From CAZNVG01 sp964576475 (lineage in GTDB: Bacteria; Patescibacteriota; Saccharimonadia; Saccharimonadales; CAZNVG01): 24,496 nt of DNA. The notes below the pieces were generated by a model. It was given only the letters and a program-made list of their open reading frames with translations. It did no database searches and was not told the DNA's origin. The position numbers and the translations under genes are program-made. This document shows, one piece after another, positions 1 through 6,233 of the stretch. The stretch lies in NCBI GenBank assembly GCA_964576475.1, contig CAZNVG010000013.1, forward strand, positions 1 to 24,496, given 5' to 3'. How positions within the stretch are numbered: the stretch's first letter is position 1; the number at the start of each line of letters is the position of its first letter.

Positions 1-1
1 A

Positions 2-151
2 GCTAATTATCGAGGACTCACTATTGCGGAATATCTACGTAGAGCGGTATCTCTTCAGACATTCCTCGAAGATCAAGTTTCAGACGGCTACATCATTGAG
101 ATCCGTAAACCCGATGAGCCAGATACAGCGAAGCTTATAGAGCTACGATAA
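2..151 (+). CDS. C-terminal fragment of a ribbon-helix-helix-like DNA-binding protein
   Basis: An open frame enters from the left edge and ends at TAA 149-151, leaving 49 residues. The visible part contains the stretch TIAEYLRRAVSLQTFL followed by a DGYIIEIRKPD segment. This resembles the pattern of small ribbon-helix-helix regulators or antitoxins, where a helix with LRRA-V is followed by a short basic/acidic beta tail. That assignment comes from pattern memory on a fragment, so it is tentative. The start and any N-terminal DNA-binding strand lie outside the window. It is followed by a bidirectional terminator shared with the oppositely oriented tRNA-Arg. Confidence 0.45.
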   Translation, partial: ANYRGLTIAEYLRRAVSLQTFLEDQVSDGYIIEIRKPDEPDTAKLIELR

Positions 152-170
152 TATCAACGTCGGAAAAATC

Positions 171-207
171 AAATAAAAAAGCCCAGACATGCTGAGCTAC
201 TTTATTT
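171..207 (-). terminator. Terminator of tRNA-Arg, probably bidirectional
   Basis: The arms AAATAAA (171-177) and TTTATTT (201-207) pair, with AGC/GCT and CAG/CTG pairing inside them around a short loop. On the minus strand the T-rich arm follows the tRNA-Arg CCA end at once. On the plus strand it lies just after the stop of the partial gene at 2-151, so it can serve both. Confidence 0.6.
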
Positions 208-283
208 GGTACCCCGGGACGGATTCGAACCGCCGACCTAATGGTTAGAACCCACTTGCTCTAATCCGCTGAGCTACCGGGGC
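207..283 (-). tRNA. tRNA-Arg (anticodon TCT)
   Basis: The minus strand folds as a full cloverleaf. The acceptor arm is GCCCCGG with CCGGGGT (G-U at 1-72). The D stem is GCTC/GAGC. The anticodon stem AGTGG/CCATT carries loop GTTCTAA, giving anticodon TCT, which reads AGA. The T arm is GGCGG-TTCGAAT-CCGTC, and CCA is encoded. Position 32 is G, which is slightly unusual. Confidence 0.95.
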
Positions 284-295
284 ATACCGTCGTAC

Positions 296-301
296 ATTAT
301 A
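296..301 (-). promoter_or_regulatory. -10 element of the tRNA-Arg promoter
   Basis: A perfect TATAAT on the minus strand predicts a start near 289, six bases before the mature tRNA. I see no good -35 hexamer at the normal distance. Confidence 0.5.
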
Positions 302-318
302 CCGTATCTGTTGAGTCC

Positions 319-1092
319 TTAGATAGCCACGACTTTGCCATCCCAACTTTGCCACACATACAGTGGCATACCGATGGCGAGTTTACTTGCGAGTCGCACA
401 CGCTTGCCGTCGGCCGTGACACGCTCGCTCTCGTTGAGGTGTGCGTGTGCATGACCAGTTATGACGATCTTATCTGTTGCATCAAAAGCCTCCGCCTGCG
501 TTGAGTGTTAGTGTGTTTTGTTATGAGCATCAGAAGTGTCAAACACTTGCTCTGGTGCCGCTGAATAATCTCTATGCGCTACCATCTGCCTATAAGTATC
601 GAGCTCTTTCCTCTGCACCATCCACGGAGTAGTCGACAGCCCTGCATGCACAACTATGTATTCGTCAGTCTCAAAATAGAGTTCTGCTGAGTTAAGCAGC
701 GCGAGGTGGCCTGCAGAATCCATAGCATTTCGCAGTGCATCTGCTGCTGCTTCGTTCGGTAGCCTTGGGTCAACCCCATAGCTGGATAGGGTTCCGCGCT
801 CGTAGCTTATGAATCTCTTGTCGTTATGTCGCCATCGATCAAGGTAATAGTCGCGAACAAACCCCTTCGGCTGTTGCATCACCGCGCCGGAAACCCATTC
901 ATGGTTACCGGTGCCAAGTAGCATGTCGAACTCACCCACTACCTCATATGCATCTCGAGTATTCTCGCCGTCCATAAGATCGCCGTTGATGATTTTTCGA
1001 ACATCGCCATAGATGTGTTGTAGCAGACGAAGTTTATCTGCATGTGCGTGTGGATCAGAGATGACAACAGTGTCTCTAGAGTCTAAATACAT
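319..1092 (-). pseudogene. Metallophosphoesterase interrupted by an in-frame TAA stop
   Basis: A calcineurin-like metallophosphoesterase is read from ATG 1092. The metal-binding motifs appear in order: D-x-H (SDPHAH, residues 12-17), GDLMD (37-41), GNHE (62-65) and VVHAG near residue 150. Translation stops after 194 residues at TAA 508-510. The same reading frame stays open beyond it for 62 more codons to TAA 319-321, and that part holds the final family motif, TGHAHAHL. The stop therefore removes the last metal-ligand motif, and the 194-residue product should be inactive. No frameshift is needed: one base change (for example CAA to TAA) explains it. It could be a recent nonsense allele, a sequencing error or a readthrough gene. 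The substrate cannot be told from the sequence; proteins of this class often act on phosphoproteins or Ap4A. Confidence 0.85.
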
Positions 1093-1104
1093 AAATGGAA
1101 GCTA

Positions 1105-1133
1105 AGTATATACCCGGACAGACTGCTCTACAA
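1105..1133 (-). promoter_or_regulatory. Promoter of the metallophosphoesterase gene
   Basis: The minus strand has TTGTAG (1128-1133), a 17-base spacer and TATACT (1105-1110). The predicted start near 1098 leaves only about six leader bases before ATG 1092, with no room for a Shine-Dalgarno sequence. Confidence 0.5.
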
Positions 1134-1137
1134 TATG

Positions 1138-1668
1138 CTATACCTGACCGCCGCCGCGCTCTTTGAGGTATTGCTCTAGATCGTCTTGCGCGCGTCGAAG
1201 GGCTAAGTCGGCCTGTAGCTCAGCAGCTTTAGCGTTTTTGAGGTTCGCATCATAAACGTCAGCTTCAGCGCTACTCATACCAAAGTAAGGACAAGTCGCA
1301 CACCAGCCTAGTCCACGCACCGTCTCATAAATCGATTCAGCTACCACGACGGGCGCATTTGCCCCTGTCAGTTCGCGTGACAGTCTCACCTTCGTCAAAC
1401 CATCATTTTCAGTTCTGCGGCATGTAAACTCACCTACTACACTCGTAATCTCCACGCGTCTTATTTCGTCACGCCACGTACCGTTAAATATTCGGGAATA
1501 ATCAAACGAATCAAATTGCCCTTGATTGCGGGTGAGCGTCTTTGAGTATGCTGGCGATTCTTTATCCGGCACACGCTGCGAAACATTTTTGGGAGTACTC
1601 TCGTTACTAAATGCAATCCTCTGTACTCCACACTTTTTAGGGTCTGGCTTCTTATTCTTCCCGAACAC
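1138..1668 (-). CDS. Hypothetical protein with a CATCP motif and C-terminal coiled coil
   Basis: I do not recognise this 176-residue protein. I place its start at GTG 1666-1668 because AAGGAG stands five bases upstream; the longer frame from 1725 has no ribosome binding site. The N-terminus is basic (FGKNKKPDPKKC). The middle is mixed strand and loop. A Cys pair sits in the sequence WCATCPYFGM. The last 45 residues are alanine-, leucine- and glutamate-rich and look like a coiled coil ending in GGGQV. No signal peptide or membrane segment is visible, so it is probably cytoplasmic. The Cys pair could bind a metal or form a disulfide, but only two are present there. The metallophosphoesterase follows 45 bases downstream with its own promoter. 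Confidence 0.65.
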   Translation of the reverse strand: MFGKNKKPDPKKCGVQRIAFSNESTPKNVSQRVPDKESPAYSKTLTRNQGQFDSFDYSRIFNGTWRDEIRRVEITSVVGEFTCRRTENDGLTKVRLSRELTGANAPVVVAESIYETVRGLGWCATCPYFGMSSAEADVYDANLKNAKAAELQADLALRRAQDDLEQYLKERGGGQV

Positions 1669-1755
1669 GCTGTCTCCTTGATAATTCTTTTGCAATATTT
1701 TCGCATAATACACTAGATTATGCAATTATCTGATACCCGTTCACCACGTAAGGTC

Positions 1756-1784
1756 TAGCCATGGACGATTCTATCTGTTAAAAT
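1756..1784 (+). promoter_or_regulatory. Promoter of tRNA-Gly
   Basis: TAGCCA (1756-1761), a 17-base spacer and TAAAAT (1779-1784), preceded by TGT as an extended -10. The predicted start lies about ten bases before the tRNA. Confidence 0.4.
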
Positions 1785-1801
1785 CTGCAGTGAACACAAA
1801 C

Positions 1802-1876
1802 GCGGGTGTCGTACAATGGCTCGTATGCTAGCCTTCCAAGCTAGAGATGAGAGTTCGATTCTCTCCACCCGCACCA
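1802..1876 (+). tRNA. tRNA-Gly (anticodon TCC)
   Basis: The acceptor arms are GCGGGTG and CACCCGC. The anticodon stem CTAGC/GCTAG carries loop CTTCCAA, giving anticodon TCC (reads GGA). The T arm is GAGAG-TTCGATT-CTCTC. CCA is encoded after discriminator A. Confidence 0.95.
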
Positions 1877-1885
1877 GTTTATTTG

Positions 1886-1909
1886 AACCTCCAAATGTGG
1901 AGGTTTTTT
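1886..1909 (+). terminator. Terminator after tRNA-Gly
   Basis: The perfect stem AACCTCCA/TGGAGGTT has loop AATG and is followed by a T run (1904-1909). It lies ten bases after the tRNA. It also separates the tRNA from the convergent deacetylase gene, for which the T run is poor. Confidence 0.85.
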
Positions 1910-1915
1910 GTTTAT

Positions 1916-3904
1916 CTAGAGTTGTGGCTTTATTTCGTTTAATGACTGCTCAACAGTTTTAACCGCGATACCGCTCGCCTTGATAGCTGCAAACTGTGCA
2001 TCAAGTTCTGTCGGAGTAGTATTCCAGTTTGCGTCTGGAATCGTCGTGTCTGGATCAGTGGCATGGTACACCAATACTAGCCATGTCTTTTGTGATTTGG
2101 CGGCTGAGAGCCATGCGTTTATCTGAGCTACGCTCGTTGAACGGACAACATTTTGAACTTTGATGTTATAGATATCGAAGTTATCTTTACTGTTAAATCC
2201 AACATCGACGGAACGATGCGATCCATAGTATTGCTTTATCTGCGCCAAAACCTCCGCATTGTACTCGCCGTGTGGCGTCGCAAAGTTAGTCGGCTTTACA
2301 CCGAGCCACGTTAAAAGCGTGCTTTGACACTGGCTCAGTTCTGTCGTCACTTCTGAGGGGATTAACTTTATCAGTGATGGATGTGTGACGGAGTGCGCAG
2401 CAATCTCGTGTCCGCCATTTTTGAATAATTGCATCATTGCTACGTCCATGTAGTATGGATCATCTTCAACGCCACTGAGCATATACTGCGTAGATTTGAA
2501 GCCGTATTTGTTGAGTGCCGGCAGACCATATGTGTAGGTTGAGCGGATGCTGTCATCAAAGGTTATGCTCACCAGACCTTGGTTAAACCCAACTGGCGTA
2601 TATTCATCAAGTTGATAGTCATCAGTTACTAGATAGCCAACTGAGAATAGCGTGTGATACAGCTCGGCACTCTGTGCTCCAGCTGGCATCGTAAATTGTG
2701 TGTAAAATCTATTCCAACCTGTTGAGTGCCATGCGGTACCAATGTACAACCACTGCTCACTACCGTCCAACATGATGACATGCGCGTAGATTTCGGTGTC
2801 GACATTACTCTGGTACCAATCCGAGAATTCGTATGTTTTTCCGCCCGTGACCCCCTGAGCTGGGAATGACCAGTACGCGTCACCACTCGTATAGCTCGTG
2901 ATCTGTACTTTCGCGCTTTTGTTGCCAGTGTGTCCGTTGGATTGATATGTAAATGCTGCGTTATTAGTTTTTGATTTATTAGTAGACCAGCTCGCCGGTT
3001 TGCTAGGATCGCTCGATGCATTCTCTAGTGATGGATTTGGAACAACATTTACGCCCCCTACTGGCACTACGACTGTGTTTTGCACTGTGACTCCTACGTT
3101 GGTAGATGTCGACGTTGCGCCAGCGGTATTTCGAGCAACTGCACTCAGTGTATGACTGCCATTTGAGACAAGTTTCGTATCCCAGTTTACTTGATACGGT
3201 GCGGTCGTATCTTCCGCGCCAAGATTGTTGCCATCTAATTTAAACTGCACACCTGCAATACCATTACCGTCGGACGCTGCTGCACTAACGGTAGCCGTAC
3301 CGCTTAAAACACTACCCGAAGAAGGAGATGAGATTGCAACAGTAGGCACCGTGACTACGGTCGAAACCAGGCTAAAGTCATCTGTCTGTAACCAGCCCAC
3401 CCCATCAAGCAGGTGGAGTACGGTGACTGACGCAGCGTTACTTGGTGTCGTGAAGCTCGCTGAAAGTTGCTTCCAACTAGCACTGCTGGCATTTGCGCCT
3501 TTAAGCCACTGAAATGTCCAATCTCCATTTGCATCTATATATGCAACTAATAGCTCTGTCCGGATATTAGCCTTGTAGTACTCACTGTACTGATATGTTG
3601 TGTTCGGTGATACAGCTACTGGCTCAAACTCCCATTTGGCATCGCCGTCTGTATAGTTTGTTGTTTTGACGTATAGGCTTTTAGTGCCAGTTCGGCCACC
3701 GGACTTATATGTCAGCGTAGATGTATTGGTGCCGTATTTATCCTTAACCCATGATTGCGGCAAACTCGTATTGGTTGGGCTCGCTGTTTCGACTGACGGA
3801 TTTGGAATGAGATTAGGCGAAGCAGCACTGACTGTAGCTATCGGCATTAGAGGAAGAGTGCTAAGAACGAGTGCGAAAAACAGTTGTAAAAGTCGTTTCA
3901 TCAT
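1916..3904 (-). CDS. Secreted modular polysaccharide deacetylase (NodB fold) with duplicated carbohydrate-binding-like modules
   Basis: A 662-residue secreted enzyme predicted to remove acetyl groups from a surface polysaccharide. Residues 1-27 are a signal peptide (cleavage near VSA/ASP). A jelly-roll, carbohydrate-binding-like module spans about 31-180, an Ig-like domain about 187-275, and a second copy of the first module about 286-436. The copies share the opening N-(L/V)-(I/V)-PNPS-(V/L)-E and the closing TDD-(F/Y). The catalytic domain covers about 440-655. D450-D451 in TFDD and H504/H508 in HSVTH are the expected catalytic base and metal ligands; TPHGEYN (543-549) and H614 in LVYH match the later NodB motifs. 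No sorting signal or C-terminal membrane helix is present, so it is probably released or held through its binding modules. AGGACC precedes the ATGATG start. It is divergent from the microprotein-sortase-glycosyltransferase operon, and I infer that they act on the same glycan, possibly like PgaB with PgaC. Confidence 0.88.
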   Translation of the reverse strand: MMKRLLQLFFALVLSTLPLMPIATVSAASPNLIPNPSVETASPTNTSLPQSWVKDKYGTNTSTLTYKSGGRTGTKSLYVKTTNYTDGDAKWEFEPVAVSPNTTYQYSEYYKANIRTELLVAYIDANGDWTFQWLKGANASSASWKQLSASFTTPSNAASVTVLHLLDGVGWLQTDDFSLVSTVVTVPTVAISSPSSGSVLSGTATVSAAASDGNGIAGVQFKLDGNNLGAEDTTAPYQVNWDTKLVSNGSHTLSAVARNTAGATSTSTNVGVTVQNTVVVPVGGVNVVPNPSLENASSDPSKPASWSTNKSKTNNAAFTYQSNGHTGNKSAKVQITSYTSGDAYWSFPAQGVTGGKTYEFSDWYQSNVDTEIYAHVIMLDGSEQWLYIGTAWHSTGWNRFYTQFTMPAGAQSAELYHTLFSVGYLVTDDYQLDEYTPVGFNQGLVSITFDDSIRSTYTYGLPALNKYGFKSTQYMLSGVEDDPYYMDVAMMQLFKNGGHEIAAHSVTHPSLIKLIPSEVTTELSQCQSTLLTWLGVKPTNFATPHGEYNAEVLAQIKQYYGSHRSVDVGFNSKDNFDIYNIKVQNVVRSTSVAQINAWLSAAKSQKTWLVLVYHATDPDTTIPDANWNTTPTELDAQFAAIKASGIAVKTVEQSLNEIKPQL

Positions 3905-3946
3905 TAGGTCCTGACATTGGGTCCACCCTTAGTCGATTTGAACAAA

Positions 3947-3975
3947 CTATAACCCTATAAATTTACTTTTGTCAA
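3947..3975 (-). promoter_or_regulatory. Promoter of the deacetylase gene
   Basis: Minus strand: perfect TTGACA (3970-3975), a 17-base spacer and TTATAG (3947-3952). The leader is about 35 bases and carries AGGA before the start. Confidence 0.75.
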
Positions 3976-4013
3976 TGGTGTGATCTTAAGCATAAGCATT
4001 CTATACAATAGTA

Positions 4014-4042
4014 TTTACATACAGTCACTTTTGTGCAATAAT
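4014..4042 (+). promoter_or_regulatory. Promoter of the microprotein-sortase-glycosyltransferase operon
   Basis: TTTACA (4014-4019), a 17-base spacer and AATAAT (4037-4042), with TGC directly in front as an extended -10. A Shine-Dalgarno TAAGGAG (4065-4071) follows, eight bases before ATG 4080. Confidence 0.65.
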
Positions 4043-4079
4043 GCAACTCGAAAATTAACTTAGGTAAGGAGCACCCCTT

Positions 4080-4262
4080 ATGTCAGGATCTGACACTTCA
4101 AAAGTACTTAGTGCTTGCACCACAGCTGCTGGCGCTTGCGTACTGCCAAACACTAACGGCAACACACTATTAACTGTATTCAGCATTGCTGCAATCAGCC
4201 TCGGCGTTATTACGCTCGCAAGCTTCGCAGCAAGCCGCGTGGCTACTAAGTTTCTTCGCTAA
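4080..4262 (+). CDS. 60-residue microprotein with LPNTN sortase-like signal and no signal peptide
   Basis: The protein has the three parts of a cell-wall sorting signal: LPNTN at residues 22-26, a hydrophobic helix at about 30-50, and a basic end (R53, K57, R60). Only 21 residues precede the LP motif, and they lack a signal peptide; they contain two cysteines (C13, C20) and are nearly uncharged. The positive end favours an N-out, C-in topology, so the short N-terminus could be translocated as a tail, for example by YidC. That is inference. Cleavage after T25 would release or attach a peptide of about 25 residues. A sortase gene follows 41 bases downstream. The start has a strong TAAGGAG. The motif departs from canonical LPxTG (N at position five, followed by G), which may reflect the specificity of the adjacent sortase. 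It could instead be a plain small membrane protein. Confidence 0.8.
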   Translation: MSGSDTSKVLSACTTAAGACVLPNTNGNTLLTVFSIAAISLGVITLASFAASRVATKFLR

Positions 4263-4303
4263 GAAATCTTAGTTCGCCCTTACTCAACAAGGGTACCAAG
4301 GCA

Positions 4304-4888
4304 ATGTCACGAATCAATAGGTTCATCAAACTAACACCGCTTTACATATTTGCAGCGGTGTTAGTTTGTTTTCCGCTTTATCAACGCCATCAATCTGCCG
4401 ATCGTGCTCAGGCAGCCGCATCTGAAGCAACACAACAACTAACTCAAGCACCACAAACGACACAGAACGTGATCAAGGGCGTTCCCTCTCGCATCATCCT
4501 TCCTAAGCAAGGCATTGATCTATCTGTGGTTGACGGCACGTATGACACGGCGACTAACAACTGGACAGTTAACCCAAAGACTGCAAATTACGCCACAATT
4601 ACGCCCCCTATCAATAACACTTCAGGCACAACACTCATTTATGGACATGCTACGGATGCTATTTTCGGGTCAACTAGAAGTCTCAAAGCGGGCGACAAGG
4701 CATATGTGTATGTTACTGATAATCATGTATTTGAATATGAATACACTGGCGCCGTAACTGTAAACCCAACCGATACTAGCGTGTTTGGTCAGCTCGAAGG
4801 TGATCCGGGATTGAAGCTATTGACCTGCAGTGGTACGTGGTCACAAAACCGCCGCATTATGACATTTAAGCTAACGAAGGCAGTGTAG
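4304..4888 (+). CDS. Sortase (class E/F-like transpeptidase)
   Basis: A 194-residue membrane-anchored sortase. It cleaves a sorting signal and joins the substrate to a nucleophile on the cell wall or another protein. Residues about 10-27 form the N-terminal membrane anchor, then comes an Ala/Gln-rich linker, and the catalytic domain starts near 58. The triad is visible: H115 in LIYGHATD, C175 in LLTCSGTW and R183/R184 in NRRIMTF. The size and single N-terminal anchor fit class D/E/F housekeeping or dedicated sortases; I cannot separate these classes by eye. It lies between the microprotein, its likely substrate, and a glycosyltransferase that starts four bases after its stop. Upstream AAGG is a weak ribosome binding site. 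A perfect hairpin occupies codons 8-22 and may limit expression. Confidence 0.9.
   Translation: MSRINRFIKLTPLYIFAAVLVCFPLYQRHQSADRAQAAASEATQQLTQAPQTTQNVIKGVPSRIILPKQGIDLSVVDGTYDTATNNWTVNPKTANYATITPPINNTSGTTLIYGHATDAIFGSTRSLKAGDKAYVYVTDNHVFEYEYTGAVTVNPTDTSVFGQLEGDPGLKLLTCSGTWSQNRRIMTFKLTKAV
4327..4372 (+). terminator. Intragenic 15-bp perfect hairpin followed by TTTT
   Basis: CAAACTAACACCGCT (4327-4341) pairs perfectly with AGCGGTGTTAGTTTG (4354-4368) across a 12-base loop, followed by TTTT (4369-4372). It resembles an intrinsic terminator or attenuator yet lies inside the sortase reading frame, which encodes the membrane anchor there. The T run is short, so termination may be partial. It could also protect the 3' end of the microprotein message. 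Confidence 0.7.
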
Positions 4889-4892
4889 CGAC

Positions 4893-6167
4893 ATGTTTAT
4901 CGCCTGGCTTAGTTATGCAATTTTGGTACTTGGCTTTATCAATGTGCTCCGACTAGCAATATTCATGATCAGTGCCGACTGGTACGACATCCGAAAAATG
5001 CGCGAGGAACGACTGAGCCCTCGCGTAAAGCAATATCGACCGTATGTGACGATAATCGTTCCCGCTTACAACGAAGAAATGGGAGTTATCAGAACTGTAG
5101 AGTCGGTGCTTGCCAATGACTATCCGTACAAGCAACTCATAGTCGTTGACGATGGGTCTTCTGACAAAACGCTCAGTCGATTGCGTGCATTCAAGCGAAA
5201 AACTAAATCCAAGCAGCTTAAAATCGTACATCAATCGAATCAAGGCAAAGCAGCTGCCATCAACAACGCCCTAAAGAGGCATGCCCGCGGAAGCCTAGTA
5301 ATGGTGCTCGACGCCGACTCACTCCTATCGAGTAACGCTATCTCTAACATGGTCAAGCATTTTGAGGACAGTGAAGTTGCCGCTGCGGCTGCAAACGTAA
5401 AAGTAATCGACAGCAACGGCATCCTAAACGCTGCGCAGCGGCTTGAATACGTGGTTTCTTACCGAATGAAACGCGCGTTAACGGTACTGAACGTCGAATA
5501 CATTATCGGTGGCGTTGGCTCTACCTTCCGTAAAGATATTATTGTTGCTTGCGAGTACTACGACACCGACACCATGACTGAGGACATTGACTTCACTATG
5601 AAAATTATTAACCGCAAAGGTAACCGCAAGAATAAGATCACCTTTGCATCAGACGTACTTACGTACACCGAAAGTGTTGAGAGCTTCGGCGGATTACTGA
5701 AGCAGCGCTTTCGCTGGAAATACGGTCGAATGCAGGCATTCTATAAGAACCGCGATGTATTCTTCAGCACTGACAAAAAGCACACAAAACGCTTAGCTTG
5801 GCTGTACTTGCCCTTCATATTATTCAGCGAAGCAATTCTCCTATTCGACCCATTTCTAACTGTGTTTGTGTTGTACGCTTCACTTCGTTTTGCAGGACTA
5901 AGCGGACTACTCAGCGTATACGCATTTGTTACAGTGTTTAGCCTCATAAACATATTGTCTGAGAGAACAGAGACGAGACGCAACAAACTTACACTCGTCG
6001 GGCTCGTGCCGGTTGCATATCCGTTACTCATGATCATGTCGCTTGTCGATTTCATGGTACTCATCAAAGCACTCTACAAGTTTCCCGATATCGTGAGAAA
6101 CAAGAACCAAGTCAGTCACTGGCAACATGTCGAACGCACCGGTGCTGCCGCGAACATCAGTCTCTAG
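4893..6167 (+). CDS. Processive family-2 glycosyltransferase (PgaC/cellulose/hyaluronan synthase type)
   Basis: A 424-residue membrane glycosyltransferase predicted to polymerise a beta-linked polysaccharide from a UDP-sugar and export it. An N-terminal membrane helix covers about 3-27. The GT-A domain starts at about 50 with TIIVPAYNEE, followed by VVDDGS (D86/D87), DAD (140-142), TED (229-231) and QRFRW (271-275). This D, D, D, QxxRW set defines processive GT2 synthases. C-terminal helices lie at about 303-350 and 367-393 and would form the export channel. It is last in the microprotein-sortase operon, four bases after the sortase stop, so it is probably translationally coupled. The divergent NodB deacetylase suggests a poly-N-acetylglucosamine-like product. 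That is inference: no PgaA/PgaD-like partner is seen and the sugar cannot be read from these motifs. Confidence 0.9.
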   Translation: MFIAWLSYAILVLGFINVLRLAIFMISADWYDIRKMREERLSPRVKQYRPYVTIIVPAYNEEMGVIRTVESVLANDYPYKQLIVVDDGSSDKTLSRLRAFKRKTKSKQLKIVHQSNQGKAAAINNALKRHARGSLVMVLDADSLLSSNAISNMVKHFEDSEVAAAAANVKVIDSNGILNAAQRLEYVVSYRMKRALTVLNVEYIIGGVGSTFRKDIIVACEYYDTDTMTEDIDFTMKIINRKGNRKNKITFASDVLTYTESVESFGGLLKQRFRWKYGRMQAFYKNRDVFFSTDKKHTKRLAWLYLPFILFSEAILLFDPFLTVFVLYASLRFAGLSGLLSVYAFVTVFSLINILSERTETRRNKLTLVGLVPVAYPLLMIMSLVDFMVLIKALYKFPDIVRNKNQVSHWQHVERTGAAANISL

Positions 6168-6184
6168 ACACACCACCCTTATAC

Positions 6185-6205
6185 TGTAGCGATATATTTG
6201 CTACA
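6185..6205. promoter_or_regulatory. Dyad TGTAGC-9-GCTACA upstream of the metal ATPase
   Basis: A 21-bp inverted repeat lies immediately before a TATATA -10-like element (6207-6212) and about 30 bases before the ATPase start. Its position fits an operator for a metal-responsive repressor or activator, but it could also be a weak terminator for the glycosyltransferase operon. Confidence 0.4.
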
Positions 6206-6233
6206 CTATATATAGATTTAAAGAGGTAACTTG

